The notes under the pieces: model-generated
The model's input: only the letters and a program-made list of their open reading frames with translations
Told to the model about the DNA's origin: nothing
Database searches by the model: none
Origin: Darksidea phi
Lineage: Eukaryota; Ascomycota; Dothideomycetes; Pleosporales; Lentitheciaceae
NCBI GenBank assembly: GCA_030770425.1
Contig: JASJFT010000093.1
Coordinates: 62,001-126,000, forward strand
Direction of reading: 5' to 3'
DNA length: 64,000 nucleotides
Made by a program: the position numbers and the translations under genes
In this document: positions 11,766-23,637 of the stretch, one piece after another
Layout: each line of letters begins with the position of its first letter
Numbering within the stretch: position 1 is the first letter of the stretch

Positions 11766-12434
11766 TAGGGTATATCCCTAGCCTCTAAAAAACGAAAACT
11801 TGCCTCAGCGTACCTTGTATGCTTGCTCAGTTAATTACGTCTAAAACCGTACTTCCATTTTCAATCCTGAAATCTAGCGGTATACTCTGTAAGGGAATGA
11901 TCCCTGAGTACTCGGAATGGTGATTTCTCGCGGCTGCATCTTTCGGGTTAGAACATCGCTTATTGTCTTGGCACCGAAAACCCGTACTCAAGAACCCCTT
12001 CTCGCCTTCGTAGCTAGCCATCAAATCGACTCTGTCAAATACCTACCATCTAGCTCCTAGAGCTCGGTCCTTACAGACTCTATCCTTCAAAAGCTCGTTT
12101 CCTTCCGACGCCTCATAGTCATAGTCATGTCACTCGGGTGTGGGCTTTATATCTAGAGCACGCAAAATCAAATCCCGCACGGGCTTGAATGCTTGAATCT
12201 TGGCACGTGACTGCCGACTACTGTTCATAGGCCAGACTGATGTAACGGCCCGTGCATGGCGCAGCTCCTCAAGGAAATCTTGGCAAGGGCGCACTCTCGA
12301 GGGCGCTCTTGCATTCTTAATCCTCCAGTCCTCTCACTCCTCCCTCCAACCTTCCCAACTCATCCCTCAAGAATCAGTCGCAGCTACTCTTCTCTATTTA
12401 CGGGGCGACCAAATTCGTAGCGACCTTGGCAATA
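11766..12434. other. Intergenic region upstream of the C2H2 gene
   Basis: About 670 bp with only short overlapping frames. The last 150 bp before the C2H2 start are pyrimidine-rich (runs of tcctc and ctctc between 12300 and 12400), a common property of fungal 5' UTRs and promoters. No known operator recognised. Confidence 0.4.
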
Positions 12435-13617
12435 ATGTCGTCTGAACAATGGTACGACTACTCTTACGAGCAATTTGTCCAAGACGACCTCCCCAACCTC
12501 GACCTGTTTGGCAACTCTACTATAACTTCAATCGCCGACGCTTCTTCCCACAATCTCCAGGAGAACCATTTAGACAATCCACAGCAGGGCGGACAGTCCT
12601 TCTCCAACGATGCAGACACCGCTGGTAACTTTGAACTTGACACATTTGCGACACCGCAGCCCTCTGCTTCGAGCGCCTTTGCTCCACTGGACCTTGCTGC
12701 GACCTTTACAGGAGCTGGACAGTTGGTGCTTGGCGCTGGGGATCTTCGCAACCAGGACGACGAATTCCAGACATTTGACAATACCGCTCGTCACTCTCAG
12801 ACAGACGGATCTGAGGCAGCGCAGCCTTCTCTTTGGGGCATCTACGGCGTTCCTTTGACCGACTTGGCGACGCCCAACGATGACGTGGCACAGAGGGCGC
12901 ACTTGGACGTTCCACGAATTGGACCAATCAACGTCAGTTTTTTTTTTAGAACGACGCTAACGAGGCGCACAGTGTTGCCTCGAGCTAACACAATATGTTG
13001 ATAGAGACATTGACGTGGAGTGGTCTGGGCCCCAGAAATGTTACTGGCGAGCCTGTGCCTCGAAGGCAACTTTCCACTCTCCCGGGTCGCTGAAGGCCCA
13101 CATCAAAAACATCCATGTCACTCCCTTGGTCTGCACACATCCAGGTTGTGCTTACAAGAAGCCTTTCGGAAAGCCATGCGACCTCAAGAGACACATGGCA
13201 ACCATTCACAACCCTGAGCGTGGATATCCATGCCTTGAAAGCAACTGCCAGGAGGTATTCCCCCGCAGAGACAAGATGATGAGACATGCGAAAGAGAAGC
13301 ACGAGCTTTTTAAATGTCCTTACAACCATTGCTCCGCAACTATCTTTGCGGCTCAGAGAGAGTCGCATTTGCGAGAGTCCCATGGCGGCTATGAGTGTGC
13401 GATCGGTTCTTGCGCATTAGGTTATAGGTCGTCCTTTACTCGGGAAAACCTTAAAAGACATATGCGGACGATTCATCGAATGACAGCCGATCCGGTGCGT
13501 AACGTAATGTCTCGCCTAATCACAGGTGCCGAGGATGGAGCATTGTATGCTAATAGTCCTTTGCGCCCAACATACCGGGACTGTGCATCTTGCTTGCCCA
13601 GGAGCAATGAGCAGTAG
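12435..13617 (+). CDS. C2H2 zinc-finger transcription factor
   Basis: Probable nuclear DNA-binding regulator. The start is the ATG at 12435 (MSSEQWYDYSYEQF). An acidic, Gln/Ser/Asp-rich 160-residue N-terminus resembles an activation domain. The second exon encodes about five C2H2 fingers in tandem: CYWRAC..HIKNIH, CTHPGC..HMATIH, CLESNC..HAKEKH, CPYNHC..HLRESH and CAIGSC..HMRTIH, the fourth with atypical spacing. One intron joins the parts. The 3' end is at 13006 (branch gctaaca), while the donor is either gtcagt at 12933 or gttttt at 12937. Only 12937 with 13006 preserves the finger frame, giving about 370 residues. A 10-T run lies inside the intron, so a base-call error would not change the protein. 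Targets unknown. Confidence 0.8.
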
Positions 13618-14362
13618 TCGCGCTTTGATGGCGACTGCCGCTAAAATGTCTTTCTACTGAGGCATTTGTCAGCTTCGAGGCTCATGGGTTTTCATAACGG
13701 TCCAGGTACGGTCGGCGTCGGTATAAATGGAGAGAAGTAGAGTGGCACTGGATGAACAATTGTTTCTTACCCTTCGCTATGTACGACAGCTTATCAAATA
13801 CCACTACACCTACAAGAACTCCATGTCTGATCCGGCTTACCTACACAAGTCCAGAACGTAAATCGGGCCACTGTGAAAATTTTGAAGATGTGTGGCTCAT
13901 TCAACTGACCATTAGCGGCACTAGCGCTTAGAAGGAACATTTTGTCGACGACGATGAAGGCTTTCGGCGCATGGTAGGATGGGTGAGACTTGCAAGAACC
14001 CGGCAGCCGAGTTTGTACCAAAGGAAGACTTCTTCAAGGAGCCTGAAGAGTAGTCCATGCAAAGGGCCATCTGATGTACGGGAAATTGAAATTCATGGTA
14101 AGGCATTGTGAATTAGAGGTTGTTTTAGGCGCGAGAAAGATTGCTCTTAATGAAGTAGCCACACAAGTTGCTTAGAATGAAATGGTTGCTTATGATGAAA
14201 TACGATGGCATGGCCCGTATTGACAAAGGTCTATTGTTATCAGTGCATCCTTAGTTTCAAATATAGCGACCGTCGTTGCGGAGCCCCAAAATCTTCAATA
14301 GAACTACCTCTGAAGATTTGCCACGCTTAGGCATCGTCAGAAGGCAGTCGAACACCTTGACC

Positions 14363-14410
14363 GCGCTAGCAGGGAGGATGGCCGACCCGCACCGGGACAG
14401 ACCTTACGCG
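14363..14410. repeat. Dispersed repeat copy A
   Basis: Shares gctagcagggaggatggccg plus the following acccg, and then a cagacctt block, with 47914-47955 in the same orientation, 33.5 kb away. The bases between the blocks differ (caccggga here, ttccagca there). The length of the match excludes chance, so this is a scar of a multicopy element. Confidence 0.8.
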
Positions 14411-16508
14411 AGGGGCGTTGAGCATGTTAAGTGATAATGGAGTAGTTATATAGGTAAGAGCTGCGTCGCATACGCCACGAGTTTCGAGCGCGGCTATGCT
14501 GTACTATAACAGGTTAGTTCATGTGGATCTTGGGAACCAGATCAGGGCTCCACTATAGGGACCAATTCCCGACACCGCGGCTATTATAGAAGTGGCAACC
14601 CACAACCTGAATTTGTTTCGCAAGACCTCAAAGACTCTCGCACAGGATTATGGCCGGCGCGGAATAATTGGTATCCGTGTCACGCGCGCTCCTCGCCACC
14701 CCGCCCGCCCGGGAGTCATCAATCAATCAACTTATGATATGTCCACTCGGGAGAGCAAAGCGTCCCTGCGTCCTTCGAACACAACGTTACTCCATTTCTA
14801 CAGTATCTTCCTGCTTGCGGCCATGTGTTCTTGGGCTTGTAAAACATATCAATCTTGTGCGCGCAATCCTCCCCACGAAAATCGAGATCACATTGTCTAT
14901 TGTACAGCAGCACTCAGCCGCCCTAACAGAGATCCATGCATGCCACCATCTGGATTTTTAAGGGATCTTCCATTGACTCGCGATGTTCAAGACACAGACA
15001 TAGCGGGAGACTGCCCCATTTGCAAGGGAGTGACGCCGTCTAAATCTTCTGATTAGACTGGTTAGCTCCCCAATCCAGTGTAAGAGATCGTTGGTAAGCC
15101 ATCTTGCTAGCATTATCCCCAAGATCTTTGAACGTACTAGATAGAGCTAACTTAGTTAGGTCTTGTAGCTAAGGAAGACGACGCACAATGTATTGTTCTT
15201 TGAGACTTTGAATACTTGGAGTTCTAATTCGCTCAGATCGACGCTGGGAATCTCTTTGCAATGGAGATCGAGGACAAGGTATAGAGTAGTAGGAGAAGAA
15301 GGATCTCCACATATGTGTACGCCGTAGTCCTTTAAATTTAGGAGATTTTGCGATTCGAAGAAAGCTTTAACCATCGTTCCCTGTTCTCTAAAATACTGTT
15401 CGCGACATCGGAGGACAACCCGCTTTGGAGTAGTGTGGCTCATCGTGGCTAGCTGTTACGGTGAATTTTCACAGCTTATATGGGGAAATTGCGATGGCAG
15501 CGGGTACGGATGCTTGGTTATGGAGTAGACGTTTGCGATGCGTGCGATGGGAGGAGTAGCGTGGACGAAGTCGACGCGCGGAGCGGGAGACGGGTGAGAC
15601 AACGAAACGCGCCAAGGGTAGACAATCTGCAACTATGGTTTAGGGCGATAAAATGAAGGCCAATTTAGTTGCAGCATGCTTACAGAACACAGCACAGGAA
15701 GGCACTTCTGCACTCTCGCGGGGTCGATACGGAACAGCTTGATGCAGAGGAACGGAATGAGGACAGCGGGCGGCTCGTGAAGGGTGCAGTCGAGTGTGCG
15801 GAGACCAACGAGATGGTCTATAACATGCTGCAGGCGTACGTGCGAATGAGTTGCAAGCTGAAACCGAATAGCTTCCGAGATAGCTTTTTGATGAGGAGAT
15901 TGAGGTGGAGCAGCCGCGGCTGCACGGCCACAAGCTTCAGCCAATTACACCTTAGCCGCTAAGCCTATAATTCCACGCTAGCTCGAAACATCCCTTTCAT
16001 TGGCAATGTCCATTGCAAAAGTGCTTACAGCTGCTTCCGAACATGGAGCAGGACCTGTCGGCTTCAGGGAGTTACGCGACGACACGCGATAGGAGAGCTC
16101 AGCCAACGACACAGCCGCGACGTGGGTGGTGGTGTTCAGCCAGATTTGCGCGCACGATGTGGTGCTCAGTGGCTGGCCGAGCAACAACTTATTGGAATGG
16201 TTCCCTCAATGGCGAGCCAGGCGGTCGGTGCGATGCTAGACGGGCTTGGGGCGTTCGTTTGTGAGACTTCTGTCATGTGACTGTAGAAGCGAGCCTTAGC
16301 GCATTCTCCATGCGGTCTAGCATTTTCACCGTGTCAGCTTCATTCGGCATGCAACTTCAATTAGGGTACCGTATATTGCCCCGCTATCACCCCTCAGCTA
16401 GGCGAACGAAAGTTTCCAATTGGTTCCTAAAGCGGCTTCACCGCTTCTTATATGCAAGACTCTAGATACTCTCTCACATAATCTGCAAGGCTGTCAGTTT
16501 ACGTCCGG

Positions 16509-16539
<31 letters not shown>
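16509..16539. repeat. CAT trinucleotide microsatellite
   Basis: About ten uninterrupted CAT units, not inside any supported gene. Confidence 0.95.
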
Positions 16540-16541
<2 letters not shown>

Positions 16542-17178
16542 GAAGGCTTCTCCGGGGTGTAGATTAAACAGACACCCTCCATCGACTGCCTACTGGTTTC
16601 TACACCCTCCCCCCTCCTCCCCTCGGGAATGCATGACGCCAGCAGTGAGTGCACACCACCTGCGCTCAGCAACCAACCGTCCACGCGCCTACACAGAATT
16701 TTGCTCCCCGCAGGTCTGGCGCTTGTCGTCCGCTGGCGTATGCGGGGCTATTCGTGGCTATGCGTCCACCCGGAGCTGGCCACCCTTGGTCTAAGCCGGA
16801 CGTCCTACCTTGACTGCAAGTGCGTACATGAAGCTGATCAATGAGTAAGCAGAACAAATCAGCCTTACCAACCAAAAGCGTATTTAGTACGATGATTGCG
16901 ATTAACCTACATGTGTCAGTTTCACGTCGAACCACGCCCTTCCTACAAAATAGTAGTGTTGCTGCTCCCCATATGGTCGGGCTTTGCTTTTTCTCGCGCA
17001 CTCGCAAGCCACTGTTCGCGCATCGCCAATTTTCTTAGATCATAACTGTACATTCTGCTCTCCTGCTTACGCAGCACCGCATAGGTTCCTTCAACTGGCC
17101 TTGCTTTGTCGGTCCCTTCTCCCCGATCTTTGAATCATCCGAGCTTCGTTGCTCACTTAGAACTTGCACAGCGTCAAC

Positions 17179-19152
17179 ATGAGTTTTGCAACAACAGTCG
17201 CACTCGCCATTTTTGGTGTGTTTGTCGCGTATGCAATCCGCCTCTTGCTACAAGCCAAGGGCAATGACCGACCTCTACCTCCGGGGCCCAAAGGTCTTCC
17301 CGTTCTCGGCAATGTCAATGACATGCCCAAGCCTGGCGAGCTGGAAGCATACCACTGGCTAAAACATAAAGAGCTCTATGGTTCGTATAGTTCTTGCCTT
17401 CTTTAGCAACTCACCAGCTAAGCGTAAAATGTGTGACTTGTAGGCCCAATCAGCTCTGTCTCTGTGTTGGGACAGACTATGATCATCGTCAACGATCCCA
17501 AAATTGCCTTTGAGCTCTTGCGTGATCGCTCCACTATTCATTCATCGCGACCCCACCAGGCGTTCAGTTGCGACCTGGTTGGCTGGAAGAATGCGACTGC
17601 TATGAGCCCATACAACGAGTACTGGAAAACTCACCGCAAGAACATCACCAAAGTCGCGAGCTCGAACGCCTCGGTTTCTGTCTTCGACCGTGTTCAAGAG
17701 GAAGAGGCGGCCCACTTCCTTATGAATGTACTTGCTGCTCCTAACGACCTCTTTGACCATATTCGAACAGAAGCTGGAACTGTTATTCTGAAGATCACAT
17801 ATGGTTATACTGCGAAAAACCGTGGCAAAGATCCTCTCGTTGACCTGGCTGGAAGGGCCGTGTGGTCCTTTGCTGAATCCACAGTGCCAGGAAAATGGCC
17901 AGTTGACATCTTCCCGTTCTGTAAGTCCGTGTATTTCATATTTTTTATGCACCACAGAGGGGTGATGTTCGATGGCGCTGCATATTGAACATAGAGTTGT
18001 GCCGCGACAATGCCGATGTGTACAACATAAGCGCAAGTTGTCGGCCCTATGTCAGGGTATTACATACTTGAATGCGCGTTACACAACAATACCACGTGGC
18101 ACTATGTAAGCATTACAGTATCCGGTCACATGTATCTAACAAGTCACCAGTGAAGTACCTTCCAGAAGGGTTTCCCGGTACTGGCTATAGGAAAATTGGC
18201 CGGGAAATGCAGAAGATCCTGTCTGATTGCACGGAGAGACCATACGCGTTCGTAAAACAACAGATGCGTGAAAAGCGAGCCAAGACTTCCTTCCTATCCC
18301 AGGCTATCGAAAGCATCGGAACTGATGCTGATATGGAATTTGTTCATAAGTGGACGGCTCTGTCCATGTTCACTGGCGGTGCTGATACAGTAAACTAGCT
18401 TTATTCAGCCTCATGCATACATTACTAACCTCCCTGTAGACCGTCTCATCGCTCATGACCTTCTTTTTGGCCATCACTCTGAACCCCGAAGTACAGAAAA
18501 AAGCACAGGAAGAGCTCGACCGCGTGATTGGTGGTAAACGATTGCCCGTCGCCGCCGATAAAGACAGCTTGCCGTACATCCACGCAGTCATGCTTGAGAC
18601 GCACCGCTGGCACCCAGTTGTTCCCATGGGAGTTCCCCATGCTAGCACCGCGGAAGACGTCTGCAACGGCTATAGAATCCCGAATGGTGCACTTGTGCTG
18701 CCTAACATATGGTACGCCTCACCGAATGTCTTATGCATAACCCCGCTGACAGCAGTCGATCGAATAGGTGGTTTACGCACGACCCGGCCGTATACCCCGA
18801 CCCCATGAAATTTAACCCCGACCGATTCATCGAAACCACAACGCACAAGCCCGAGCCGGATCCACGCAACTTCATCTTCGGCTTTGGCCGCCGCATCTGC
18901 CCCGGTCGCTACGTCGCAGACAACGCGCTCTTCATCACCATCGCCCAGACGCTGGCAGTGTTTGATGTTAAGCCAACAGCTGAGGGCAGCCCGGAGATCA
19001 AGTTTGAGGCTGGAATCATCAGTCATCCTGTCCCGTATAAAACTATCATTACGCCACGGAGTCCAGCGCACAAGGAGTTGATTGAGAAGGCTGAGGAGAA
19101 GTACCCGTGGGGGAAGGACGATGCTAATGAGTTAGAGAATATCAGGTGGTAG
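17179..19152 (+). CDS. Cytochrome P450 monooxygenase, 524 residues, five exons
   Basis: Microsomal haem-thiolate oxidase; the substrate cannot be told. Exons: 17179-17380, 17444-17920, 18151-18389, 18440-18711 and 18768-19152. They join without a stop to 525 codons. An N-terminal membrane anchor (ATTVALAIFGVFVAYAIRLLL) is followed by the proline hinge LPPGPKGLPVLGN. The I-helix reads GGADTT, the K-helix ETHR, the PERF-type motif PDRF, and the haem-binding loop FGFGRRICPGR with the axial Cys. It resembles the fungal group annotated as O-methylsterigmatocystin-oxidoreductase-like, which is a similarity label and not a function. Intron 2 is 230 bp, four times the local norm. There is no biosynthetic backbone gene beside it, so it is not clearly part of a cluster. 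Confidence 0.93.
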
Positions 19153-20640
19153 AGTATGTTGTAGGCTGAGAGATCGCGTCAACTGCTTCTGCAGTGAGAG
19201 TATTTTTTATATATATGTGTGTGTGCGTGTGTGCGGCTTAAGAGCCTTTTAATCTATAGATAACTTTAGCTCGCTACTAAGCTAAATAATAACTCTTTCT
19301 TAACTATTAACGTATAAGTCCTATATATAAGAGTTTCTTATCCTATTTATTTATCTCAAACTATTACCTCTTAAATTAAATAATCTTTAGTCTTTCTTAG
19401 ATATTTAAGCCCTTTCTCTTAAAGTAGCTCTACTAATTATAATTAGTCTACTTAAATTAAGACTGTACTAGATATAGTAGCTCCTACTTAATAGAGATAA
19501 TTAAAGTCCTTCTATTAAATCGATCTATCATACTATATCCCTAAGGGATATAATCAAGGTATTCGATAATACCTAAGGACGAGTAGAAGCAGCGATGCAC
19601 CGACGCGCCTGTGGCGACGCCGCCCTCCGGTTACATGGCTGCGACGGAAGTCATAGGGCTATAGATCGATAGCATGTATAGCGGCGGACGGGTTTCGAAA
19701 TAGCTTTTAAGACGGCCCCTAGGGCACTCGTAGGTCGCGAGTACGATAGATAGAGGTAACGTCGTAGGTTAAAGAGCTAGATGCGTAGATAGGTAGAGTA
19801 ATTAATAAGACTATAGAGGATAGAAGATAAAATATAACGCTTCGCTAATAAAGAAGTTTATAGGACGTTAAGTAGGTAATAGGCTATATTTCTTGCTACT
19901 TTCGAGTCTAGTAGACTACTGTCGCTACCGTTTAATATTATAGTATGCGCTACACCCTCTTTTATAAGACTCGGGCTATTACTCTTATAGTTATACTATA
20001 GTATAAGTCTTAGGTAATTATAGGTAATAACTATAACTAATAAACTTCTTACGTTTTAAGATATTCGGGACAAAATACCTTTTTATAGTACCTTTTTAGG
20101 TTATCCCGCAAGTTTGAAGACGCGATGGCTGCTACTCATTCGATTAAGGATGAGGAAAAAAAACGGTAATTTAGCCCTATCAAGGATGAGGGCAAAAAGA
20201 GACAATTTGCCCCTATTAAGGATGAGACGATGGTTCTATAATAGTAGTAGCGGATAACTAGAACTTTCTAGGTCGGGAAAACGCCCTTATTTAGACTCTA
20301 ATTAGTAAGTTAGAGTATAAGGAAGGCCTCTCTACTATGGAGAGAGAGTATATTAACGAAGTCTATACGTATCTAGAGTTAGAAAACCTACCCTCGGACT
20401 ATTAATACAGTCCTGCTATTATTGGCTTCTATTCTAATTGCTTCTGTATTGATTATTTGAATTTATCTATACCAAAATCCACTTCTTAGAGAGCTCTAGT
20501 ACAGGTTATACACCATAAAGAAAACGCCACCATTTCTATTCTTGACAGCGCCTATGGCTTCCCTTAACACATATCATCAAAGCGATTCGCCAACCCGCCA
20601 TGGCTCCCTTCCGGATCCTCGATATACCAACAACACGTGG
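19153..20640. other. AT-rich RIP-like island
   Basis: Directly after the P450 stop the composition changes to long runs of ta-rich sequence (ctaattataattagtcta and similar), with stops in all frames and a TG microsatellite at 19212-19231. CpA and TpG are visibly scarce while TpA abounds, the usual footprint of repeat-induced point mutation. Around 20140-20230 a 30-bp segment containing aaggatgagg recurs in tandem about three times. No open frame. Probably the corpse of a transposon; the family cannot be named. Confidence 0.7.
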
Positions 20641-20878
20641 ATCATGCTGGCCTCCTTAATTTTCGGCTAGCAAGCCGCGCGCTTAGAGACTGTTCTCTAC
20701 ACACGTTTGCTATGCGATCCTTCGAAAACATTTTTCTATTTCTGTATCCAGATGCCCTCCAAATCCTCGAACTATAGCTCCCCACCCTAAATTTGCGAAA
20801 CGCGTTCACAAGTTGACAATCTCGAATGACAATACTACTTACCGTACCGTCTGTCACGTGCCGAATTAGCCAGAAATT

Positions 20879-21917
20879 GTGTGGGAGAAGTACAGGACTG
20901 GAAGTGCGATGAAAAGGAAGAAACCCAATACAAATATCTTGGCCGGAGTCCTGCCGCTGTTGACCAACCTGAAGGTAATCCGGATAACGAGTACACTAAT
21001 CTGCTTGGAAGTACTGGACCCGCCGAGCATCTCCTGTGGACGAGGTATATTTCGACGGCAGGATATTGACCAATGGGTCAGTCCTTCAGCGAGCAATCCT
21101 ATCTGGACTTCGGTTTTCGAAGCGATTGTTCAAGGGCAAGTCGGATCCAACGTCCGCCTAGACCTCACTATTCGATTACCTCACCGATACTTCCCTGAGC
21201 TTAATTCGGGCACCTTTTACCCTCGAATCGGATGCATGGCGGAAACTGGCCCCGTGCGTAGGTTGCGTGCAGCTGGAAGGCAATGTCCCCTTAGCATGGT
21301 CCCACGCCTTTTAGAAATCAATCTCTACAGCTCTAGAGCCTGAGCTTGCTTGGCTTTCTAAGCCTATGTTTGCTACAGAATTTATCACGTTCGACCGCGT
21401 GGATAAATTTTCATGTGGGCCTCACCTCAACCGTCTGTGTGTCTCACACTCGGTCATGGGTGCCACGCAGAGTCACTTGACTTCCTCAATGAGCTCCGCG
21501 TAGCACGTTTCCACCTGCATTGTTATGTGGATAAACCGAGAATATTGTGCAAGGCCCTTCGCCGGTCTTCTCACATAGTCTCTGTATCTCAAGACAATAT
21601 ACGTCAGCTAGTCGACCTAGGATCACTGAGGATTACCGTCAGTTCCTTCGCCAGATACGTACCACTTGAGAAAGCTTCATAGGCGTTACTTCTGTAGGGA
21701 AAGTGCCAGATCGAGACTGGGCTACGTGCGTTGGAAGGTGAGGTCGCCCTTGTGCCCCAAGTATGCCGGTCGGCTCTCTTCGCCTGTCTTCATTTACCCG
21801 GATCATCTGCTCTTGGATATTCGTAAGGCTCTTGCGGCAGCCGGTGGCAGGATTAGGTGGGACCAAGAGCAAAAGGAGTGGGTAGATATGCTCAAATGTA
21901 ATACGGCACCAGAGTAG
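20879..21917 (+). pseudogene. Possible decayed leucine-rich F-box-like protein
   Basis: Three consecutive frames keep protein-like text: a 154-codon piece with LAGVLPLLTNLKVIRIT (a pattern common in fungal F-box/LRR proteins), a shifted continuation from about 21320 (LEPELAWLSKPMFATEFITF and GPHLNRLCVSHSVM), and a final piece ending ALAAAGGRIRWDQEQKEWVD. Switching frames without good splice signals suggests decay. No F-box is visible at the start. The family assignment is weak. Confidence 0.3.
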
Positions 21918-22336
21918 TTACCCCTAAGCTCCGGATGGATGGTGTGGCGGTGGCCATACATTATCCTTCACCTAATATTATCGCCATACCTAAAGGACTT
22001 TCCGCATGATCATCCTTCACCATAAGTTTAGTGAAAATGTGTACAAGATATGGTTCGATGCAACGCGCACGTACATCTTGTGATCCAGCCTAGTACCTGT
22101 TAGCAACGTTATATAAATAAACATGGGAATCAATCACCTAGTATGAGTAAGCATGTGCTGCCACCAAAAGGATGTGTGTGATAGCTAAGCAAAAACGGAG
22201 AATTTCGGCTATACGTGATAGCATTAACAGCAATTACATTGTATTTAAATTGTTACCGCGGCACATTTGTTCATTATCTCAGCCTTTCCAGCACACATAT
22301 TTTGATCAAAACCTTCGCTACCTCATTGCTTCTTGC

Positions 22337-23637
22337 TTACCATCCGTACCCGTATCCGTACTTAGTCGACGTTGTCTTGGCTGTGGTCTTCGAGGTGGTC
22401 TTCTTAGTAGTCTTAGCGGTTGTGGTAGGGTAGTAAGGGTAAGTGGTTTTGGTCTTCAGCGTCGTCTTGGGTGTGGTCTTTGGTGTGGACTTGGGTGTAG
22501 TCTTAGGTGTTGTGGTTGGCTTGTATGTTGTCGGTGGACAATGATACCCCACGCATTTCGTAGTCGATGGCTTGGATGGGGTGGGGGTCGGGGTCGGCTT
22601 TGTCTTCGAGGTGATTGGGCAATGATATCCTTTGCATGTAGTAGACTTAGACGGAGTCGGGGTAGGGGTAGAGGACGGCTTTGCCTTGGAGGTGATTGGG
22701 CAATGGTACCCTTTGCACGTGGATGGAGTTGGGGAAGGTGATGGCGTGGGCGTAGGCGTTGGTGTAGGAGTTGGGGTGGGCGAAGGCGAGATGACAGGTG
22801 GTCCGCAAGGGTCAGTCGACTCTAGGTTCTTCGCAACGTAGAGGTTCAAACGATCAGGACCGCCGCAGGACTGGGTGCTGTTGCCAGTACATGGTGTCGA
22901 GCATTCACCGGCATCAGTGGAAGTTGTGCCGTTGCCCAATACAACGCCGCAATAACACTCACGCCCAAACTCGGTGCCGGCGAATGGGAAGCCTTTAGCT
23001 CCGCAAGCCGTCAAACACATCTCAGTCGTCATGGCATCCTTGTCGAGGAAGTCCCATTGAGAGTAGTCGAGCGAGCGGCCCGCTGCACCTTCCGTGTAGC
23101 ATCCGAGCGAGAGGTAGTCGGATGAGACGCCTATGGCATCGGCATCCGGAAACGTAGGGTCTTGGTAGACGGACAGGCGGTCCTCTCCACCGCAAGCTTG
23201 GGTCGCGTCACCTATAGTTGAGTCAGTATATGCGACGATGCAAAGACGCGAGAAGGAACCAACCGTTGCATGGCAGATTGCACTCCTCCTCCGGGGCAGC
23301 CGGCGCTGCAACACTTGAACCACAGAAGCATTGTCCTGATAGAGTCAGCATGGCAGCCTTCAGTACGTTCCGATAGCTTACCATGATATTCGAGGCCCGC
23401 GTATCGGTAGTTGTTGCCCTTGCAATAGGCTGTGCATTGCTCGACAGTAGCGTTGGTGAACTCGAGCTCTGTCTGGAATGGAAGTGCACGACTAGCGACG
23501 GCGTCTTTGAAGCATCCGGAGTAGACGAACTTGGTGTAAGGGTAGACGCACGGGGGCTGGGGTGGGTTGTTCCTGGGGAAAAGAGCTCCCGATGCGGACG
23601 CCAAGGCAACCAGGCTCAGGGCTGCGTACAGAGACAT
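22337..23637 (-). CDS. Secreted two-WSC-domain protein with Thr/Pro-rich tail, 400 residues
   Basis: WSC domains bind carbohydrate, so this is likely a cell-wall or secreted protein. Exons on the minus strand: 23637-23382, 23335-23264 and 23211-22337. The introns (46 and 52 bp) join in phase to 401 codons. The start is the ATG followed by signal peptide MSLYAALSLVALASASGALF; upstream in-frame ATGs would bury it. WSC domain 1 (about residues 35-125) spans all three exons (YSGCFKD..YAGLEYHG..QCFCGS..CNLPC..QACGG). WSC domain 2 (about 140-235) has LGCYTEG..AGTEFGRECYCG..STQSCGG. The tail has a (PT)n hinge, then three CxGYHCP units (two CKGYHCPITSK, one CVGYHCPPT) and Lys/Thr-rich repeats ending KYGYGYGW. 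No GPI-anchor signal. The tail is probably heavily O-glycosylated. Confidence 0.92.

Larger units (their letters stand above)
13618..17178. other. Gene-poor 3.5 kb with only short or unsupported ORFs
   Basis: The longest frames are 154 codons at 14592-15056 (+, one hydrophobic segment and a CPIC end), 95 codons at 15156-15443 (-) and 97 codons at 15669-15962 (+). None carries a domain I recognise or joins convincingly to a neighbour, so I do not call genes. It contains one copy of a dispersed repeat (14363-14410) and a CAT microsatellite (16509-16539). The 150 bp before 17179 are pyrimidine-rich and likely form the P450 promoter and leader. Confidence 0.45.

Noticed and set aside
12933..12950. 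17-bp gt...ag as the C2H2 intron
   Set aside because: Far below any functional intron length. The branch site and acceptor near 12985-13006 fit better.
14592..15056. 154-codon plus-strand ORF as a gene
   Set aside because: One hydrophobic stretch and a terminal CPIC are not enough. No splice partner, no homology recognised, and overlapping alternative frames of similar size.
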